Shown: positions 46,053 through 55,794, counted from the stretch's first letter. The stretch is 64,000 nucleotides of DNA from Enterobacter hormaechei subsp. xiangfangensis (GCF_001729785.1 NZ_CP017183.1:2294001-2358000); one strand, 5' to 3'. A program made the numbers and translations. The notes: a model not told the origin generated them from the letters alone.

Positions 46053-47030
46053 ATGTTTACTGTGAAAAAACTTGCGATATCAACCCTGTTGACCGGTTCG
46101 GTTTTATTCTTTCCCGCTATCCACGCGGTGGCCAGCGTTCCGCAGCATGTGGTGAAACAGCAGGCTGGCGGCTACAGCGTTCAGGTTGGCGATACGATTG
46201 TCACCGCCTTTACGGACGGGAGCGTGCCGCAGGATCTGCACGCCTTACTGCGCCGGACGACGGCGGAAAATACCGATGCGTTACTGGCTAAAAACTTCCA
46301 GGCCAATCCGGTGGAAGCGTCGATTAACGCGTTCTATATCGCCATCCCCGGCCACAAAATTCTGGTGGATACCGGTTCCGGTCAGCTGTTTGGCCCCGGC
46401 AAAGGCGGGCGGCTGATTGAGAGCCTGGCGACCCAGGGCATCAAACCCGAAGATATTACCGATATTCTGATCACCCATGCGCACTCCGATCACGCTGGCG
46501 GCCTGGTTAAAGACGGTCAGCGCGTGTTTACCCGCGCGCAGGTGTATGTCGGCAAACCGGATATCGATTTCTTCTTTAACGACGAGAACCAGAAAAAGTC
46601 TGGCTATGACCAGAACTACTTCGACGTCGCGCACAAGACCTTAAAGCCCTATCTGGATGCCGGAAAAGTGACGACCTTCTCCGGCACGGAACAGCTTCTG
46701 CCGGGCATCAGCGGTACGGTTCACCCGGGTCACACTCCAGGCTCCGCGTTCTACACGCTGGAGAGCAAAGGTGAAAAAATGACTTTTGTCGGCGACATCA
46801 TTCACGTTGCCGCGGTTCAGTTCCCACAGCCCAACGTGACGATTGCTTACGATGAGGATCAGGACGGCGCCGCCCGGGTGCGCAACGCTGCTTTCGCTGA
46901 GTTTGTGAAAAATAAAGCGCTGATTGCGGCGCCACATCTGCCTTTCCCCGGGATCGGCTATGTGACGAAAGGTGAGCGGGACGGCTACGCGTGGGTTCCG
47001 GTGACCTATACCAACCGTGACGCAAAATAA
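46053..47030 (+). CDS. Exported metallo-beta-lactamase-fold hydrolase
   Basis: 325 aa from ATG 46053, preceded by GAGGAG; the frame to 45972 crosses a hairpin. Signal peptide ending AIHAVAS. Metal motif THAHSDHAGG (H142, H144, D146, H147), then GTVHPGHTPGSAFY and FVGDIIH. The family includes quorum-quenching lactonases and periplasmic hydrolases; no beta-lactamase-specific signature is visible. One bp separates its stop from the ATG of the downstream LysR gene. Confidence 0.9.
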   Translation: MFTVKKLAISTLLTGSVLFFPAIHAVASVPQHVVKQQAGGYSVQVGDTIVTAFTDGSVPQDLHALLRRTTAENTDALLAKNFQANPVEASINAFYIAIPGHKILVDTGSGQLFGPGKGGRLIESLATQGIKPEDITDILITHAHSDHAGGLVKDGQRVFTRAQVYVGKPDIDFFFNDENQKKSGYDQNYFDVAHKTLKPYLDAGKVTTFSGTEQLLPGISGTVHPGHTPGSAFYTLESKGEKMTFVGDIIHVAAVQFPQPNVTIAYDEDQDGAARVRNAAFAEFVKNKALIAAPHLPFPGIGYVTKGERDGYAWVPVTYTNRDAK

Positions 47031-47031
47031 G

Positions 47032-47940
47032 ATGTCCCCCTCCGATATAGATATGGACCTGATCCTGACGCTGGATGCGTTACTCAGGGACCAGAATATC
47101 ACCCATGCCGCCGCGCGGCTGGGCATCAGCCAGCCGGCGATGTCTGCCCGCCTTGCGCGCCTGCGCGTGTTGTTTGGTGAGCCGCTGTTTGTCCCTTCCC
47201 CACACGGACGTGGGGTGTTACCGACGCCGCGCGCCGAGGGGTTAAGGCCGCAGGTCGCGACGGTTTTGCAGGGTATATCGGCGATGCTTGAACCCACCAC
47301 GTTTAACGCGCAGAACAGCAACCGCACCTTTGTGATTGCCCTGCACGAGAACCCGGCGCTGATGCTGGGGGCAGAGTTGCAGAATCAGATTAGCAGTGCG
47401 GCACCAGGTATCCGCCTGCGTTTTGCGCTCCCGGAAACCCAACTGCTGCCAGCGCAGATGGAAAATGGCGATGTGGATATTTATGTCGGCGTTAACGCGG
47501 TGGCGCACGATTCATGGGTCAGACGCAAGCTGTTTGACGATGAATATGCCACAGCCCAGCGAAAAGGCCATCCGCGCAGTACGGGTCCGATGGATCTGGA
47601 TAGCTATTGTAGCCTTTCCCACCTGGTGGTTTCATCCGAGGGCGACCCGTTCGCGGGCTTTGTCGATCAGCATCTGGCGGGGCTTGGCCACCAGCGTAAC
47701 GTAGTGATGTCGACGCAAAGCTATGCGATGGCGCCTGCGATTGTTGCCGGTACCGATTTGCTCTGCACCTTACCCAGACGCATGTTGCTACGGTTTACGC
47801 AAACGCTTGATATTTTTCCGCCGCCGCTGGATCTCCCACCGATCGTCATCGGTATGTACTGGCACCCGAAAAACAGCCAGGATCCGGCTAACCGCTGGCT
47901 GCGAGAACAGCTTCTTCAGGCCGCCGGACGTCAGGTATGA
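47032..47940 (+). CDS. LysR-family regulator
   Basis: 302 aa. ATG 47032 follows the MBL stop by one base (TAAGATG), suggesting coupled translation; a GTG at 47017 inside the MBL gene is an alternative. HTH RDQNITHAAARLGISQPAMSARLARLRVLFGEPLFV. It probably regulates the MBL gene or other nearby loci. Its 3' end overlaps that of the convergent LysR gene by 10 nt. Confidence 0.88.
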   Translation: MSPSDIDMDLILTLDALLRDQNITHAAARLGISQPAMSARLARLRVLFGEPLFVPSPHGRGVLPTPRAEGLRPQVATVLQGISAMLEPTTFNAQNSNRTFVIALHENPALMLGAELQNQISSAAPGIRLRFALPETQLLPAQMENGDVDIYVGVNAVAHDSWVRRKLFDDEYATAQRKGHPRSTGPMDLDSYCSLSHLVVSSEGDPFAGFVDQHLAGLGHQRNVVMSTQSYAMAPAIVAGTDLLCTLPRRMLLRFTQTLDIFPPPLDLPPIVIGMYWHPKNSQDPANRWLREQLLQAAGRQV

Positions 47941-48815
47941 TCGAGGATACTCATCAATTTTTTCAGCACCTCAGAGCGAATAATCCGGTGGCAAACCAGC
48001 GTCAGCTCGCTCTCCCGGAGTCGGTCAAGAATATCCACAAAGACGACGTTTTGTACGCATATCGCCTTCGCTGAAGCCGGCAGCATGGCGATGCCAAACC
48101 CTGCCGAGACGAGGCTTATCACCGTGGGGACATCGGTGGCATTTTGCACAACGTCAGGCTGTATGCCCGCGCTGTGGCAGGCATCATAGAAATATTGCTC
48201 CAGCCCCATCCCCTCCGGGTCGCGCAGGGCGATCCACTTCTCCTCTTTCACCGACGCAAGCGTCAGCGCGGCGGAGCCCGCCAGGCTGTGTTGACGAGGT
48301 AAGGCCAGCACGGCTTTTTCCGTTGTGAAAGGACGGCTTTGCAGATCGTCAGGCAGCAGCGGTAACGGGGCACGAATAATGGCCACATCCAGCTGGTTGC
48401 TTTGCACGCCGGTATAAAGGCTTTGCACATTTCCCGTCATCATGGAAAGGCTGATGGCGGGCCATTTCTCATGTAAAAGCCGCAGCGCGGCGGGCAGCTT
48501 ACTGTCGAATATCGCACTTGAAACACATCCGAGATTCAGCACGCCCTGTTCTCCTCTGGCCGTCTGTCTGGCATCCAGAATCGCCTGATCGGTCATTAAA
48601 ATCGCGACTCTGGCTTTACTGAGAAACGCCTCACCGGCTGGCGTCAGCGTCAGGCGACGATTCGCCCGGCTAAGGAGCATTACCCCCAGACGATCTTCAA
48701 GCGTTTTTATCTGCTGACTCAGCGCGGGCTGCGCCATGTTAAGGCGCTCCGCCGCTCGATGCATGTGAAGCTCTTCCGCCACCACGATAAAATTGCGCAT
48801 CAGTCGAAACTGCAT
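47931..48815 (-). CDS. LysR-family regulator of aroY (CatM/BenM-like)
   Basis: 294 aa. N-terminus MQFRLMRNFIVVAEELHMHRAAERLNMAQPALSQQIKTLEDRLGVMLLSR is characteristic of the CatM/BenM/CbbR branch that binds aromatic or muconate effectors. Divergent from aroY across 113 bp, hence its likely activator. Protocatechuate or a related aromatic acid may be the inducer. Confidence 0.88.
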   Translation of the reverse strand: MQFRLMRNFIVVAEELHMHRAAERLNMAQPALSQQIKTLEDRLGVMLLSRANRRLTLTPAGEAFLSKARVAILMTDQAILDARQTARGEQGVLNLGCVSSAIFDSKLPAALRLLHEKWPAISLSMMTGNVQSLYTGVQSNQLDVAIIRAPLPLLPDDLQSRPFTTEKAVLALPRQHSLAGSAALTLASVKEEKWIALRDPEGMGLEQYFYDACHSAGIQPDVVQNATDVPTVISLVSAGFGIAMLPASAKAICVQNVVFVDILDRLRESELTLVCHRIIRSEVLKKLMSILDHT

Positions 48816-48928
48816 ACCATGCCTTTATTATTGATAATAAAATTCATATTAAAATAGCATAAATGATGCAATTGATAGCCCTCTTCGTCCGGTTAAGAAT
48901 GGATGCATTCATCCGAGGGGGGAAAAAT

Positions 48929-50410
48929 ATGGAAAACCACATCAACGATCTCAGAAGTGCTATCGAACTGCTAAAACGCCATGAAGGTCAATACCTTGAA
49001 ACCAGCCATCCGGTCGATCCTGACGCGGAGCTGGCGGGTGTGTACCGGCATATTGGTGCTGGCGGCACGGTAAAACGTCCGACGCGCATTGGCCCGGCGA
49101 TGATGTTTAACGCTATTAAGGGATACCCCGACTCCCGTATTCTGGTCGGAATGCACGCCAGCCGCGAGCGGGCGGCGCTCCTGTTGGGCTGCGATCCCTC
49201 TGAACTGGCAAAACATGTCGGCCAGGCCGTGAAAAACCCGATTGCTCCCGTTGTGGTTCCGGCGGCCCAGGCGCCGTGTCAGGAACAGGTGTTTTATGCC
49301 GACGATCCGGAATTCGATCTGCGTAAATTGCTTCCGGCACCGACCAACACGCCGATAGATGCCGGTCCGTTCTTCTGTCTGGGGCTGGTGCTGGCAAGCG
49401 ATCCGGAAGATGCCTCACTGACCGATGTCACTATTCACCGTCTCTGTGTTCAGGAGCGCGATGAGCTCTCCATGTTTCTTGCCGCGGGCCGCCATATTGA
49501 AGTGTTCCGTAAGAAAGCAGAGGAGGCGGGTAAACCGTTGCCGGTCACGATCAATATGGGTCTCGATCCCGCTATCTATATTGGCGCCTGTTTCGAAGCC
49601 CCTACCACGCCCTTCGGCTACAACGAACTGGGTGTCGCCGGTGCGTTACGTCAGACCCCCGTCGAGCTGGTGCAGGGTGTGGCCGTAAATGAAAAAGCGA
49701 TTGCGCGTGCGGAAATTATCATCGAAGGCGAACTGCTGCCGGGCGTGCGCGTAGAAGAAGATCAGCATACCCACACCGGGCACGCGATGCCGGAATTTCC
49801 CGGCTACTGCGGGGAGGCTAACCCCTCCTTACCGGTAATCAAAGTGAAGGCCGTCACGATGCGTCATCAGGCGATCCTGCAAACCCTGGTAGGACCGGGC
49901 GAAGAGCACACCACGCTGGCCGGTTTGCCAACGGAGGCCAGCATCCGTAATGCGGTGGAAGAAGCCATCCCCGGTTTTCTGCAAAACGTCTATGCGCATA
50001 CCGCTGGCGGCGGCAAGTTCCTTGGCGTATTGCAGGTGAAAAAACGCCAGCCCTCTGACGAAGGGCGTCAGGGTCAGGCGGCTCTCATTGCGTTAGCCAC
50101 CTATTCCGAGCTTAAAAACATTATTCTCGTCGACGAAGATGTGGATATTTTCGACAGCGACGACATCTTGTGGGCGATGACGACCCGTATGCAGGGCGAT
50201 GTCAGCATCATCCATCTGCCGGGGATCCGCGGACACCAGCTCGATCCGTCTCAGGCGCCGGACTACAGCCCCTCCATTCGTGGCAACGGGATCACCTGCA
50301 AAACGATTTTCGACTGTACGGTGCCCTGGGCGCTGAAGTCCCGCTTTGAGCGTGCGCCCTTTATGGAGGTAGACCCAACGCCGTGGGCACCTGAACTGTT
50401 TAAAAAATAG
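48929..50410 (+). CDS. aroY: Protocatechuate/gallate decarboxylase, UbiD family (AroY)
   Basis: 493 aa from ATG 48929 after GGGGGG-A5. It follows Klebsiella AroY closely as I know it: YLETSHPVDPDAELAGVYRHIGAGG, MMFNAIKGYPDSRILVGMHAS, TIHRLCVQ, LDPAIYIGACFEAPTTPFGYNE, GPGEEHTTLAGLPTEASI and DEDVDIFDSDDILWAMTTRMQGD. The enzyme needs prenylated FMN made by a UbiX-type partner and converts protocatechuate to catechol without oxygen. The usual B and D companion genes are not present here. Confidence 0.88.
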   Translation: MENHINDLRSAIELLKRHEGQYLETSHPVDPDAELAGVYRHIGAGGTVKRPTRIGPAMMFNAIKGYPDSRILVGMHASRERAALLLGCDPSELAKHVGQAVKNPIAPVVVPAAQAPCQEQVFYADDPEFDLRKLLPAPTNTPIDAGPFFCLGLVLASDPEDASLTDVTIHRLCVQERDELSMFLAAGRHIEVFRKKAEEAGKPLPVTINMGLDPAIYIGACFEAPTTPFGYNELGVAGALRQTPVELVQGVAVNEKAIARAEIIIEGELLPGVRVEEDQHTHTGHAMPEFPGYCGEANPSLPVIKVKAVTMRHQAILQTLVGPGEEHTTLAGLPTEASIRNAVEEAIPGFLQNVYAHTAGGGKFLGVLQVKKRQPSDEGRQGQAALIALATYSELKNIILVDEDVDIFDSDDILWAMTTRMQGDVSIIHLPGIRGHQLDPSQAPDYSPSIRGNGITCKTIFDCTVPWALKSRFERAPFMEVDPTPWAPELFKK

Positions 50411-50426
50411 CGTTAACCGGAAAATC

Positions 50427-50451
50427 TTCTTCACCCTTCACGGGTGAAGAA
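50427..50451 (+). other. Hairpin after aroY
   Basis: TTCTTCACCC / GGGTGAAGAA, 10-bp perfect stem with 5-nt loop, 16 bp after the stop. No T-run on the + strand. Probable transcript end or processing site. Confidence 0.5.
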
Positions 50452-50540
50452 CCTCACGCTGAAATTGCCGCGTCCCCTGCTTTCTTGTAACCTTTGAGCG
50501 TTTATCACATCCCCATAAAAAATGAGACTACCGGACGCCT

Positions 50541-50828
50541 ATGACAGCACATGTTTCCAACGATCCTTTGCATGGCGTAACCCTCGAAATGCAGGTTAAC
50601 GCGCTGGTTGCGCGATATGGCTGGAATGAACTGGGCAACCGAATCAAAATCAACTGTTTTCGCAAGGACCCGAGTGTTAAATCGAGTCTGAAGTTCCTGC
50701 GCCGCACCCCATGGGCGCGGGCGGAAGTTGAAGCCCTCTACCTCGACTCCCTTCACGATGACGGTAACGGGGAACAGGACGAACCGGCGTTTAATCCCTG
50801 GACGGATAGCCGGACACCCAGGAGCTAA
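50541..50828 (+). CDS. VF530-family (DUF2132) small protein
   Basis: 95 aa. [61 protein letters not shown] is the VF530 domain, a small helical fold proposed to bind DNA. Short acidic tail ([10 protein letters not shown]). Eight bp before digH, likely co-transcribed. Function unknown. Confidence 0.9.
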   Translation: MTAHVSNDPLHGVTLEMQVNALVARYGWNELGNRIKINCFRKDPSVKSSLKFLRRTPWARAEVEALYLDSLHDDGNGEQDEPAFNPWTDSRTPRS

Positions 50829-50835
50829 CACGCAA

Positions 50836-52125
50836 ATGATGCGACACGTAAAACGGACTGGCGCGCTGCTTGGCTGCGCGCTTTTACTGGTAAGTTGCAC
50901 TTCCAAACCACCTAAATCACTCGTAACCCCGCTGCCGCAGGCGAAACCTGTACAGCAGACTAACGAACCCATGCGCGGGATCTGGCTGGCGACCGTCTCC
51001 CGTCTCGACTGGCCTCCCGTTTCATCGGTGAATGGCCGTAGCGCGGACCAGCGCATCGCCCAGCAACAGCGGGCGTTGACGGACAAGCTCGATAAGCTGA
51101 AAAATCTTGGGATCAATACCGTCTTCTTTCAGGTAAAACCGGACAGTACGGCGCTGTGGGCTTCTAAAATACTGCCCTGGTCAGATACCCTGACGGGGAC
51201 TATCGGGGAAGATCCCGGTTACGATCCGCTTCAGTTTATGCTGGATGAAGCGCACAAGCGTGGGATGAAGGTTCATGCCTGGTTTAACCCATACCGCGTT
51301 TCCACCAACACGAAGCCGTCGACCATCGCCGCGCTTAACCGCACCTCGTCGCTTCATCCTTCGAGCGTGTACGTCCTGCATCCGGAGTGGATCCGCACCT
51401 CGGGGGATCGTTTTGTTCTCGACCCGGGCATTCCCGAGGTGCGGGACTGGATAACCCAGGTGGTGATGGAAGTGGTAAATCATTACCCTGTCGACGGCGT
51501 TCAGTTCGATGACTATTTTTACACCGAGACGCCGGGCTCCCCCCTGAATGATGCCTGGACCTTCAGGCGCTATGGCGAAGGATTTTCGTCAAAAGCGGAC
51601 TGGCGTCGACACAATACGCAGCAGTTGATTGTGCAGGTCTCCAGGGCGATCAAGCAGGCTAAACCTGAGGTCGAATTTGGCGTCAGCCCGGCGGGGGTCT
51701 GGCGCAATCGCTCCTTCGACCCGGCAGGCTCGGACACGCGCGGCGCCGCAGCCTATGATGAATCCTACGCTGACACGCGCAAATGGGTACAGCAGGGTTT
51801 ACTGGATTACATTGCGCCGCAGATCTACTGGCCCTTCGCCCGCGACGCGGCACGTTACGATGTGCTGACAAAATGGTGGGCTGACGTGGTGAAACCAACC
51901 CATACCCGTCTGTATATCGGGATCGCGTTCTATAAAGTGGGCACGCCTTCCAGAAACGAACCGGACTGGACGGTGAACGGCGGCGTACCGGAGCTGAAAA
52001 AACAGCTCGACCTCAATGATTCACTGCCAGACGTTAAGGGCACCATCCTGTTCCGTGAAGACTATCTTAACCAGCCGCAGACGCAGGAAGCAGTAAATTA
52101 CCTCCGGGGACGCTGGGGTAGTTGA
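50836..52125 (+). CDS. digH: Peptidoglycan glycosidase lipoprotein DigH (YddW)
   Basis: 429 aa from ATG 50836 (AGGAG upstream). Lipoprotein signal with lipobox LLVSC (C21; S at +2 sends it to the outer membrane). GHL10/DUF187 domain: MRGIWLATVSRLDWPPVSS, GINTVFFQVKPDSTALW, GMKVHAWFNPYRVS, GVQFDDYFYTE, GVSPAGVWRNRS and YIAPQIYWPFAR. Near-identical motif spacing to E. coli DigH, which cleaves denuded glycan strands at the septum. Confidence 0.97.
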   Translation: MMRHVKRTGALLGCALLLVSCTSKPPKSLVTPLPQAKPVQQTNEPMRGIWLATVSRLDWPPVSSVNGRSADQRIAQQQRALTDKLDKLKNLGINTVFFQVKPDSTALWASKILPWSDTLTGTIGEDPGYDPLQFMLDEAHKRGMKVHAWFNPYRVSTNTKPSTIAALNRTSSLHPSSVYVLHPEWIRTSGDRFVLDPGIPEVRDWITQVVMEVVNHYPVDGVQFDDYFYTETPGSPLNDAWTFRRYGEGFSSKADWRRHNTQQLIVQVSRAIKQAKPEVEFGVSPAGVWRNRSFDPAGSDTRGAAAYDESYADTRKWVQQGLLDYIAPQIYWPFARDAARYDVLTKWWADVVKPTHTRLYIGIAFYKVGTPSRNEPDWTVNGGVPELKKQLDLNDSLPDVKGTILFREDYLNQPQTQEAVNYLRGRWGS

Positions 52126-52134
52126 CTGAAAAAA

Positions 52135-52165
52135 GGCAGAAACGTCCTGTTTCTGCCTTTCTTTT
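52135..52165. terminator. Bidirectional terminator between digH and dsbG
   Basis: GGCAGAAAC-GTCCT-GTTTCTGCC is a perfect 9-bp stem, preceded by A6 (52129-52134) and followed by TTTCTTTTT. It serves the convergent digH and dsbG transcripts. Confidence 0.9.
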
Positions 52166-52941
52166 TACGGCTTCGGTCCGAACATTGCCTCAAGCTGTTT
52201 TGCGTCTGGCATACCCACGACCTGTTGCAGTTCGTTTTGCTTATTCAGGTAATAAATAGCCGGTGTGGCATTCGCGCCAAGACTGTCCATGAGCGTCTGG
52301 TGATTTTGCAGGATCTCAACGGTTTCCCGGGACGCCGCTCCTTCAGGTTTCGGCAGCTTTTTACCGCCGGACAGCTCGTACGCTTTCCAGGCCGACACCG
52401 GATCTTTCGCATTCAGGATCGCGGAGGCGTTACGCCCGCTGTTCGGGTTAAGAAACGCAACCAGCAGCGTGTTGAGCTGGACCTTGCCAGCCTTCACCCA
52501 CGGCTGCGCTTCAGCCCAGAACTGCTTGCAGTACGGGCAGAACGGGTCGGCAAAGACGAAGACTTTGCGCGGGGCACTCTCCGCGCCCTCCTTCAGGGGA
52601 TGCGCCGCATTGAGCTTTTTCCACATCTCGCGGCCCATCGGGGCGTAGATCTCTTTCTGGAAAAAGGCCTCGCTGAGGTTGGTTCCCTTCTCATCATACA
52701 GATAGCCAGACACGACGTGCTTTCCGTCAGGGGTCAGAAAGAGCGTCACGCCCATGTCCTGATATTGCCCCAGCCACGCTGGCGCGCCGCCGGGGGCGTC
52801 AATTTTCTTAATGATCTTGATGTCCTGCTGTTCACTGAAGTGCTTCACCACAGCCGGAAGCGACTCCTCTGCGCTGACCAGCCCCGAAACCATCAGAGCA
52901 GAGAGTAACAGCACCTTTTTCTTTGCTAACCGTTGAAGCAT
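52165..52941 (-). CDS. dsbG: Thiol:disulfide interchange protein DsbG
   Basis: 258 aa. Signal peptide to about residue 24 (GLVSA). N-terminal dimerisation domain, linker, then thioredoxin fold with C135-P-Y-C138 in ADPFCPYCKQFW and the cis-Pro segment NATPAIYYL. DsbG is a periplasmic reductase and chaperone that rescues sulfenylated single cysteines. Here it lies 41 bp downstream of an ECF sigma gene on the same strand, suggesting control by that sigma factor. Confidence 0.96.
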   Translation of the reverse strand: MLQRLAKKKVLLLSALMVSGLVSAEESLPAVVKHFSEQQDIKIIKKIDAPGGAPAWLGQYQDMGVTLFLTPDGKHVVSGYLYDEKGTNLSEAFFQKEIYAPMGREMWKKLNAAHPLKEGAESAPRKVFVFADPFCPYCKQFWAEAQPWVKAGKVQLNTLLVAFLNPNSGRNASAILNAKDPVSAWKAYELSGGKKLPKPEGAASRETVEILQNHQTLMDSLGANATPAIYYLNKQNELQQVVGMPDAKQLEAMFGPKP

Positions 52942-52943
52942 AA

Positions 52944-52978
52944 CGACCCCTCTAAAATATTGTTTTTCAGAGTGGTCG
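52944..52978 (-). other. Imperfect hairpin between sigma gene and dsbG
   Basis: CGACC-c-CTCT arm pairs with AGAG-t-GGTCG across an AT-rich loop containing TTTTT. It may attenuate read-through from the sigma operon into dsbG. Confidence 0.4.
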
Positions 52979-52982
52979 AAGT

Positions 52983-53549
52983 TTATTGCCCTGTCAACGC
53001 TTCATAAATATCCTTGAGGCGACTACGCAAAAATCGCACGGCTTTGTGTTTGCGGGATAATAACGCCTGCACACTGTCGCCTGTTTCCTCTGCCAGCACC
53101 TTCATGCTGTAGCCCTCAAATTCCGTTTTTTCAAACACCTCGCGCTGAGGTGGCGGCAGTTCCGACAGGGCTTGCCCCAACTCTTCCCATAGCAGCATGT
53201 TGAGATACTCCTCCTCCGGCGTTTGCGGTACGCCGAATAACGTTTCTGCAATCTCCTGCTCCGGAAAGTCCTCGTCATCTGCTGTCAGGTACGCCGGCAG
53301 TGAAACCTCGTGCTTTTTTCGCGCCCGGTCGATCATCTCATTTCGTGCGGCGCGAAACAGCCAGGCGGCGACGTTCTCGACCGGTTGTTCCACTTTCATC
53401 AACTGCCAGGTCACTTCCTGAAGAATATCATCGACATCATCACGAACCGCAGTCCTTCCGCGAATGAAGGCTTTTAGCCGCGTGCGGCAGGCATTGAGTG
53501 CCGAGATCAGTAATGATTCCCCCGCCTCACCGGCTTTCATATCGCTCAC
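52983..53549 (-). CDS. ECF-type RNA polymerase sigma factor
   Basis: 188 aa with GTG start overlapping the upstream gene's stop (GTGA, 53546-53549). Sigma-2: AVRDDVDDILQEVTWQLMK...VAAWLFRAARNEMIDRARKK. Sigma-4: LSELPPPQREVFEKTEFEGYSMKVLAEETGDSVQALLSRKHKAVRFLRSRL. The long acidic linker (TADDEDFPEQEIAETLF) is typical of some ECF groups. Probable regulator of dsbG and of its own operon in response to envelope stress. Confidence 0.93.
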   Translation of the reverse strand: MSDMKAGEAGESLLISALNACRTRLKAFIRGRTAVRDDVDDILQEVTWQLMKVEQPVENVAAWLFRAARNEMIDRARKKHEVSLPAYLTADDEDFPEQEIAETLFGVPQTPEEEYLNMLLWEELGQALSELPPPQREVFEKTEFEGYSMKVLAEETGDSVQALLSRKHKAVRFLRSRLKDIYEALTGQ

Positions 53550-53959
53550 TCGGCTTCCGGCGCTTTCGCACCGTTATCATCTCGTTTTTCATCCCGGCCA
53601 TCGTGCCATCGGCAATGACCATGGCGCCCAAATCCCGCCCGACGCTGCTGAATGAAGGCCTCACGTTGTTCGGGGCTCATATTCATCCATTGTTCGTGCA
53701 TACGGCGGTGCGCACCGAACATACCGGGACGGAAACCCAGCCCACCGAAAAGAATGCGGCTCAGCAGCAGGATCCCCAACGCCTGCCAGAAGCCAATGGC
53801 TTTAACCCCCAGGATGGCCGGGAGCAACGCGTTCCACAGGGACATGACCAGCAGGCCAAGCACCACGAACAGGACTACGCCAATCACGATGCCCTTACCC
53901 ATACGATGGCGGCCCAAGCCACGCCCGTGACCTTTTCCGTGCATATCAAAATTTCTCAT
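53546..53959 (-). CDS. His-rich two-TM membrane protein, probable partner of the ECF sigma factor
   Basis: 137 aa, family not recognised. The N-terminus is His/Gly/Arg-rich (HGKGHGRGLGRHRMGKG). Two hydrophobic segments follow (about 24-49 and 60-78), then a C-terminal basic tail with MSPEQREAFIQQRR and RHGHCRWHDGRDEKRDD. It is translated just before the sigma gene with a 4-nt overlap, the usual position of an anti-sigma factor or signal transducer. His and Cys content suggests metal or redox sensing. No ZAS-type HxxxCxxC motif is visible. Confidence 0.72.
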   Translation of the reverse strand: MRNFDMHGKGHGRGLGRHRMGKGIVIGVVLFVVLGLLVMSLWNALLPAILGVKAIGFWQALGILLLSRILFGGLGFRPGMFGAHRRMHEQWMNMSPEQREAFIQQRRAGFGRHGHCRWHDGRDEKRDDNGAKAPEAE

Positions 53960-54116
53960 GTGTGCCTCGTTTATGTTGAATGATTATGGTCTCTGATGAG
54001 GTAGACGGATGAGAAACAGAAATATTGCCGGGGAAAGAGAAAATTTATGTGATAGCGGCGTTGTACGGATAACAGTAATGGCTGAAGGAGATTGTGCAGC
54101 GGCTGAATACAAACAT

Positions 54117-54138
54117 TAAAAAGGCTCCCTCGGGAGCC
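54117..54138 (-). terminator. Terminator of chemoreceptor gene
   Basis: On the - strand GGCTCCC-GA-GGGAGCC is followed by TTTTT (54118-54122), 11 bp after the stop. Canonical intrinsic terminator. The remaining gap to 53960 shows no gene. Confidence 0.9.
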
Positions 54139-54148
54139 TCTCTGAACA

Positions 54149-55699
54149 TCACGCCGTAGCAGGCAAACTAAAGCGCGAGATACTTTGGGACAGCTGCTGC
54201 GCCTGCTCCTCCAGCGAGGCCGCGGCGGCGGCGGATTGCTGCACCAGCGCCGCGTTCTGCTGGGTCACACCGTCCATCTCCGTTACGGCCTGCCCAACCT
54301 GACCAATCCCGCGGCTCTGCTCTTCTGAGGCAACCGAAATCTGTTCCATCAGCATATGCACTTTATTCACAGAGCTGATAATAGAATCAATCACCTCTCC
54401 CGAACGATTCACCAGTTCCGCACCGTTTTTCACGCTGGAAACAGACTGGGCGATGAGGCTTTCGATATCCTTCGCCGCCACCGCGCTTTTCTGGGCCAGT
54501 GTGCGCACTTCACTTGCTACCACGGCAAATCCTCGCCCCTGCGCGCCAGCACGCGCCGCTTCAACGGCCGCGTTTAGCGCCAGAATATTAGTCTGGAAAG
54601 CAATGCTGTTGATGACGCTGGTGATGTCCTCAATACGCTTCGAATTGGACGCGATAGTATTCATCGTTTCGATGACTTCACGGGTTACCGCTTCACCGGT
54701 ATGGGCATTTTTCACGGCATCCTGCACCAGCTTACCGGCCTGGAAAACGTTGTCGGTGTTATTCGCCACCGTCGCGCTCAGCTCTTCCATGCTGGCGGCC
54801 GTCTGGGTCAGGGCCGAAGCCTGTTGCTCGGTACGGGAGGCCAGGTCGATATTGCCGGAGGCAATTTCCTGCGCCGCATGCGTCACGGTGTGGCTGGCAT
54901 CGCGCACCTGAGAAATGGTGGAGAGCAGCGCTTGGCGCATCTGCTCCATCGAGGACATCAGGTGATCGATTTCATTCCCGGAATCACGCTTGATCGGTAC
55001 CGGTACGTCCAGCTTCCCGGCCGCAATCTGGCGACAGTGCTCGCGCGCCAGGTTCACCGGCGCAAAGACCACGCGTTTCATCAGCAGGCTGACGGCGAAG
55101 ATCACCACCACGAACAGCACCGCAATGCTGGCGATAATAACCAGACCCGACACAAAATTATGGCTCGCATCCTCGTTCAGCGTTTTGGCGTACTTCTGGT
55201 GAACGGAGAGAACCTGATCAAGCACAATTTCATATTGGCGATCGAGTTGAGACACCACGGGAATAAGAGCGTTGAACCGCGACACATCATGAGCGGCGGC
55301 AGCGGCAATCAGCGGTGCCAGTCCCTGGTTACGGTAATTTTGCCACGCTTGCTGGTAGGCAGTGACCAGCGGGGCTTCGTCCGGCAAACGCGGCGAGGCC
55401 ATAAACGCCGAAAATGCACTATCGGCTTTGGTCAGCGCCTCTTTAACCGAGGCCAGTTTCGCAGACGGGTCGGTGGCGTCCCCCGCTTCCACCATTTTCA
55501 CATACTCCATAACCCTGACGCGCAGGGTTCGGCTGTGGTTAATGGGATCAATAATGGACAGAACCACCTGAATTTCTTTGTTCACATTATCCAGCGAAGT
55601 ATTACTTTTAATGATGAGCCCAACGCTGGTGGTAGTGCTGGCCACAAAGAAGAAAAGCAGGGAAAACAGGATAATCAGGGATGATTTTTTCAACGACAT
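54149..55699 (-). CDS. Methyl-accepting chemotaxis protein
   Basis: 516 aa from ATG 55699 (TGAGG upstream). TM1 about 8-30, periplasmic ligand domain about 31-190 (four-helix-bundle type, with [12 protein letters not shown]), TM2 about 191-214, HAMP, then the signalling helix tip with [51 protein letters not shown] (tip glutamates intact). No NWETF-type tether at the C-terminus, which ends SRFSLPATA, so it relies on other receptors for methylation. Ligand unknown. Confidence 0.94.
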   Translation of the reverse strand: MSLKKSSLIILFSLLFFFVASTTTSVGLIIKSNTSLDNVNKEIQVVLSIIDPINHSRTLRVRVMEYVKMVEAGDATDPSAKLASVKEALTKADSAFSAFMASPRLPDEAPLVTAYQQAWQNYRNQGLAPLIAAAAAHDVSRFNALIPVVSQLDRQYEIVLDQVLSVHQKYAKTLNEDASHNFVSGLVIIASIAVLFVVVIFAVSLLMKRVVFAPVNLAREHCRQIAAGKLDVPVPIKRDSGNEIDHLMSSMEQMRQALLSTISQVRDASHTVTHAAQEIASGNIDLASRTEQQASALTQTAASMEELSATVANNTDNVFQAGKLVQDAVKNAHTGEAVTREVIETMNTIASNSKRIEDITSVINSIAFQTNILALNAAVEAARAGAQGRGFAVVASEVRTLAQKSAVAAKDIESLIAQSVSSVKNGAELVNRSGEVIDSIISSVNKVHMLMEQISVASEEQSRGIGQVGQAVTEMDGVTQQNAALVQQSAAAAASLEEQAQQLSQSISRFSLPATA

Positions 55700-55794
55700 A
55701 ACACACCTCAGGGATATAATTTCCCTTTGGTTATCGGCTGAATCCAATCTTTAATTAATTAAAGTTATAGATGTACCCCTCATACGTTACCCTG

